NCBI GenBank assembly: GCA_905212515.1
Contig: CAJMEU010000068.1
Span: forward strand, 1 to 14,121
Source: an uncultured Oscillospiraceae bacterium
GTDB lineage: Bacteria; Bacillota; Clostridia; Oscillospirales; Ruminococcaceae
Length of the DNA: 14,121 nucleotides
Reading direction: 5' to 3'
The translations under genes and the position numbers were made by a program. The notes beneath the pieces are model-generated. The model was not told the DNA's origin and did no database searches. It saw only the letters and a list, made by a program, of their open reading frames with translations. Shown here one piece after another: positions 13,611 to 14,121 of the stretch (position 1 is the stretch's first letter; the number at the start of each line of letters is the position of its first letter).

Positions 13611-13637
13611 TTTGAAGTTCAAACTTTGAATTTCAAA
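13611..13637 (+). promoter_or_regulatory. Twin palindromic operators, probable MarR autoregulation
   Basis: TTTGAAGTTCAAA (13611-13623) and TTTGAATTTCAAA (13625-13637) are two perfect 13-bp palindromes one base apart. They begin 2 nt after the -10 and cover the transcript start. They fit the TTTGANNNTCAAA form known for FabT-type MarR operators; binding by this MarR is inferred. Confidence 0.7.
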
Positions 13638-13655
13638 TCTTTAGGGAGGTACGCC

Positions 13656-14093
13656 ATGACCCAGCGTGAACAGCAGCTCAACGGTTTTTTGGTAACGGTG
13701 TTCAACGACATCCTGCGCCTGGAGGAAGCCAGCCTTCGCCGCAGCTGCGACAACCTGTCGGTGACGGAACTGCACGTGCTGGATGCCATCGCCGCGGCGT
13801 CCGGCAGCGGCAGCCCGCCCACCATGGCCGACCTGGCCGCCAAAGTGGGCGTGACGGGCGGTACCATGACCGTGGCCGTCAAAACGCTGGAACAAAAGGG
13901 GTATGCCCTGCGCGCCCGGGACGAGCGGGATAAACGCCGCGTGGGCGTGCGGCTGACCCAGGCCGCCGCACCCGTGCTGGCCGCCCACGACGCCTTCCAC
14001 AAGGCGCTGGTGCGCCGCGCCTGCGGCCGTCTGGACGAGGGCCACACGGGCCGCCAGTGGACCGCCCAGGGCCACCAGCACCCCAGATTTTAG
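13656..14093 (+). CDS. MarR-family regulator, FabT-like, with abnormal C-terminus
   Basis: Winged-helix regulator of 145 residues. NLSVTELHVLDAI (33-45), the helix-turn-helix MADLAAKVGVTGGTMTVAVKTL (57-78) and the wing GYALRARDERDKRRVGVRLT (82-101) closely recall the FabT-like MarR proteins that precede and control fatty-acid synthesis operons in Clostridia. If so, fabH and acpP genes should follow beyond the right edge; that cannot be seen. Start ATG 13656 has GGGAGG 7 nt upstream; the longer in-frame extension runs through promoter and operators. The end is odd: after RACGRLDEGH the family continues with an amphipathic dimer helix, whereas here TGRQWTAQGHQHPRF follows, hinting at a frameshift or rearrangement near 14040. 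Confidence 0.88.
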   Translation: MTQREQQLNGFLVTVFNDILRLEEASLRRSCDNLSVTELHVLDAIAAASGSGSPPTMADLAAKVGVTGGTMTVAVKTLEQKGYALRARDERDKRRVGVRLTQAAAPVLAAHDAFHKALVRRACGRLDEGHTGRQWTAQGHQHPRF

Positions 14094-14121
14094 TAAAATG
14101 AGGACAAACGAGAGAAACTTT

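Noticed and set aside
13548..13655. 36-codon N-terminal extension of the MarR gene
   Set aside because: It runs through a strong promoter and twin operators; GGGAGG before ATG 13656 and the family length support the shorter form.

Overview
The window looks like chromosomal DNA of a GC-rich Clostridia member, probably a gut Oscillospirales/Ruminococcaceae-type bacterium. This is inferred from high-GC codon use, strong AGGAGG ribosome sites, Gram-positive lipoprotein signals, and the mix of TetR-ABC/FtsX, SdpRI-like and FabT-like MarR genes. No RNA gene, CRISPR array, transposase or phage gene was seen.

Left part (1-2830, minus strand): an operon read right to left from a promoter near 2800. 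It encodes a lipoprotein with FG-GAP-like calcium-loop motifs, an OmpR-family response regulator, and a sensor histidine kinase cut by the window edge. The lipoprotein is a candidate accessory sensor for the two-component pair. Next (2870-4400, minus) are a ZIP-family metal transporter with a strong terminator and a TetR regulator. Divergent from TetR (4594-8952, plus) is a two-gene ABC system: a MacB/LolD-type ATPase and a 1216-residue FtsX-type permease carrying about 400 residues of predicted extracellular coiled coil. A 29-bp palindrome between the divergent genes is the probable TetR operator.

Centre (9000-12505, plus): a tandem array of five genes for exported proteins that share one roughly 90-residue domain I do not recognise. 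Its marks are LPLE-L, then (E/Q)DLR-GD(K/R)L, ending near LDD. Four genes have one copy; the last, a lipoprotein, has three, giving seven copies. The first gene is frameshifted at a T-run. The third and fourth genes carry near-identical 182-bp cassettes (promoter, leader, ribosome site, signal peptide) ahead of strongly diverged mature proteins. In both cassettes the Shine-Dalgarno lies in a small hairpin with a CCTCC anti-SD. This array is the best candidate for something undescribed.

Right part (12470-14121): a terminator shared by converging genes, then an SdpI-like immunity membrane protein and its SdpR-like ArsR regulator (minus, overlapping by 83 nt). Divergent from these is a FabT-like MarR regulator whose promoter is followed by two adjacent TTTGAANTTCAAA palindromes. 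Its C-terminal tail looks abnormal.
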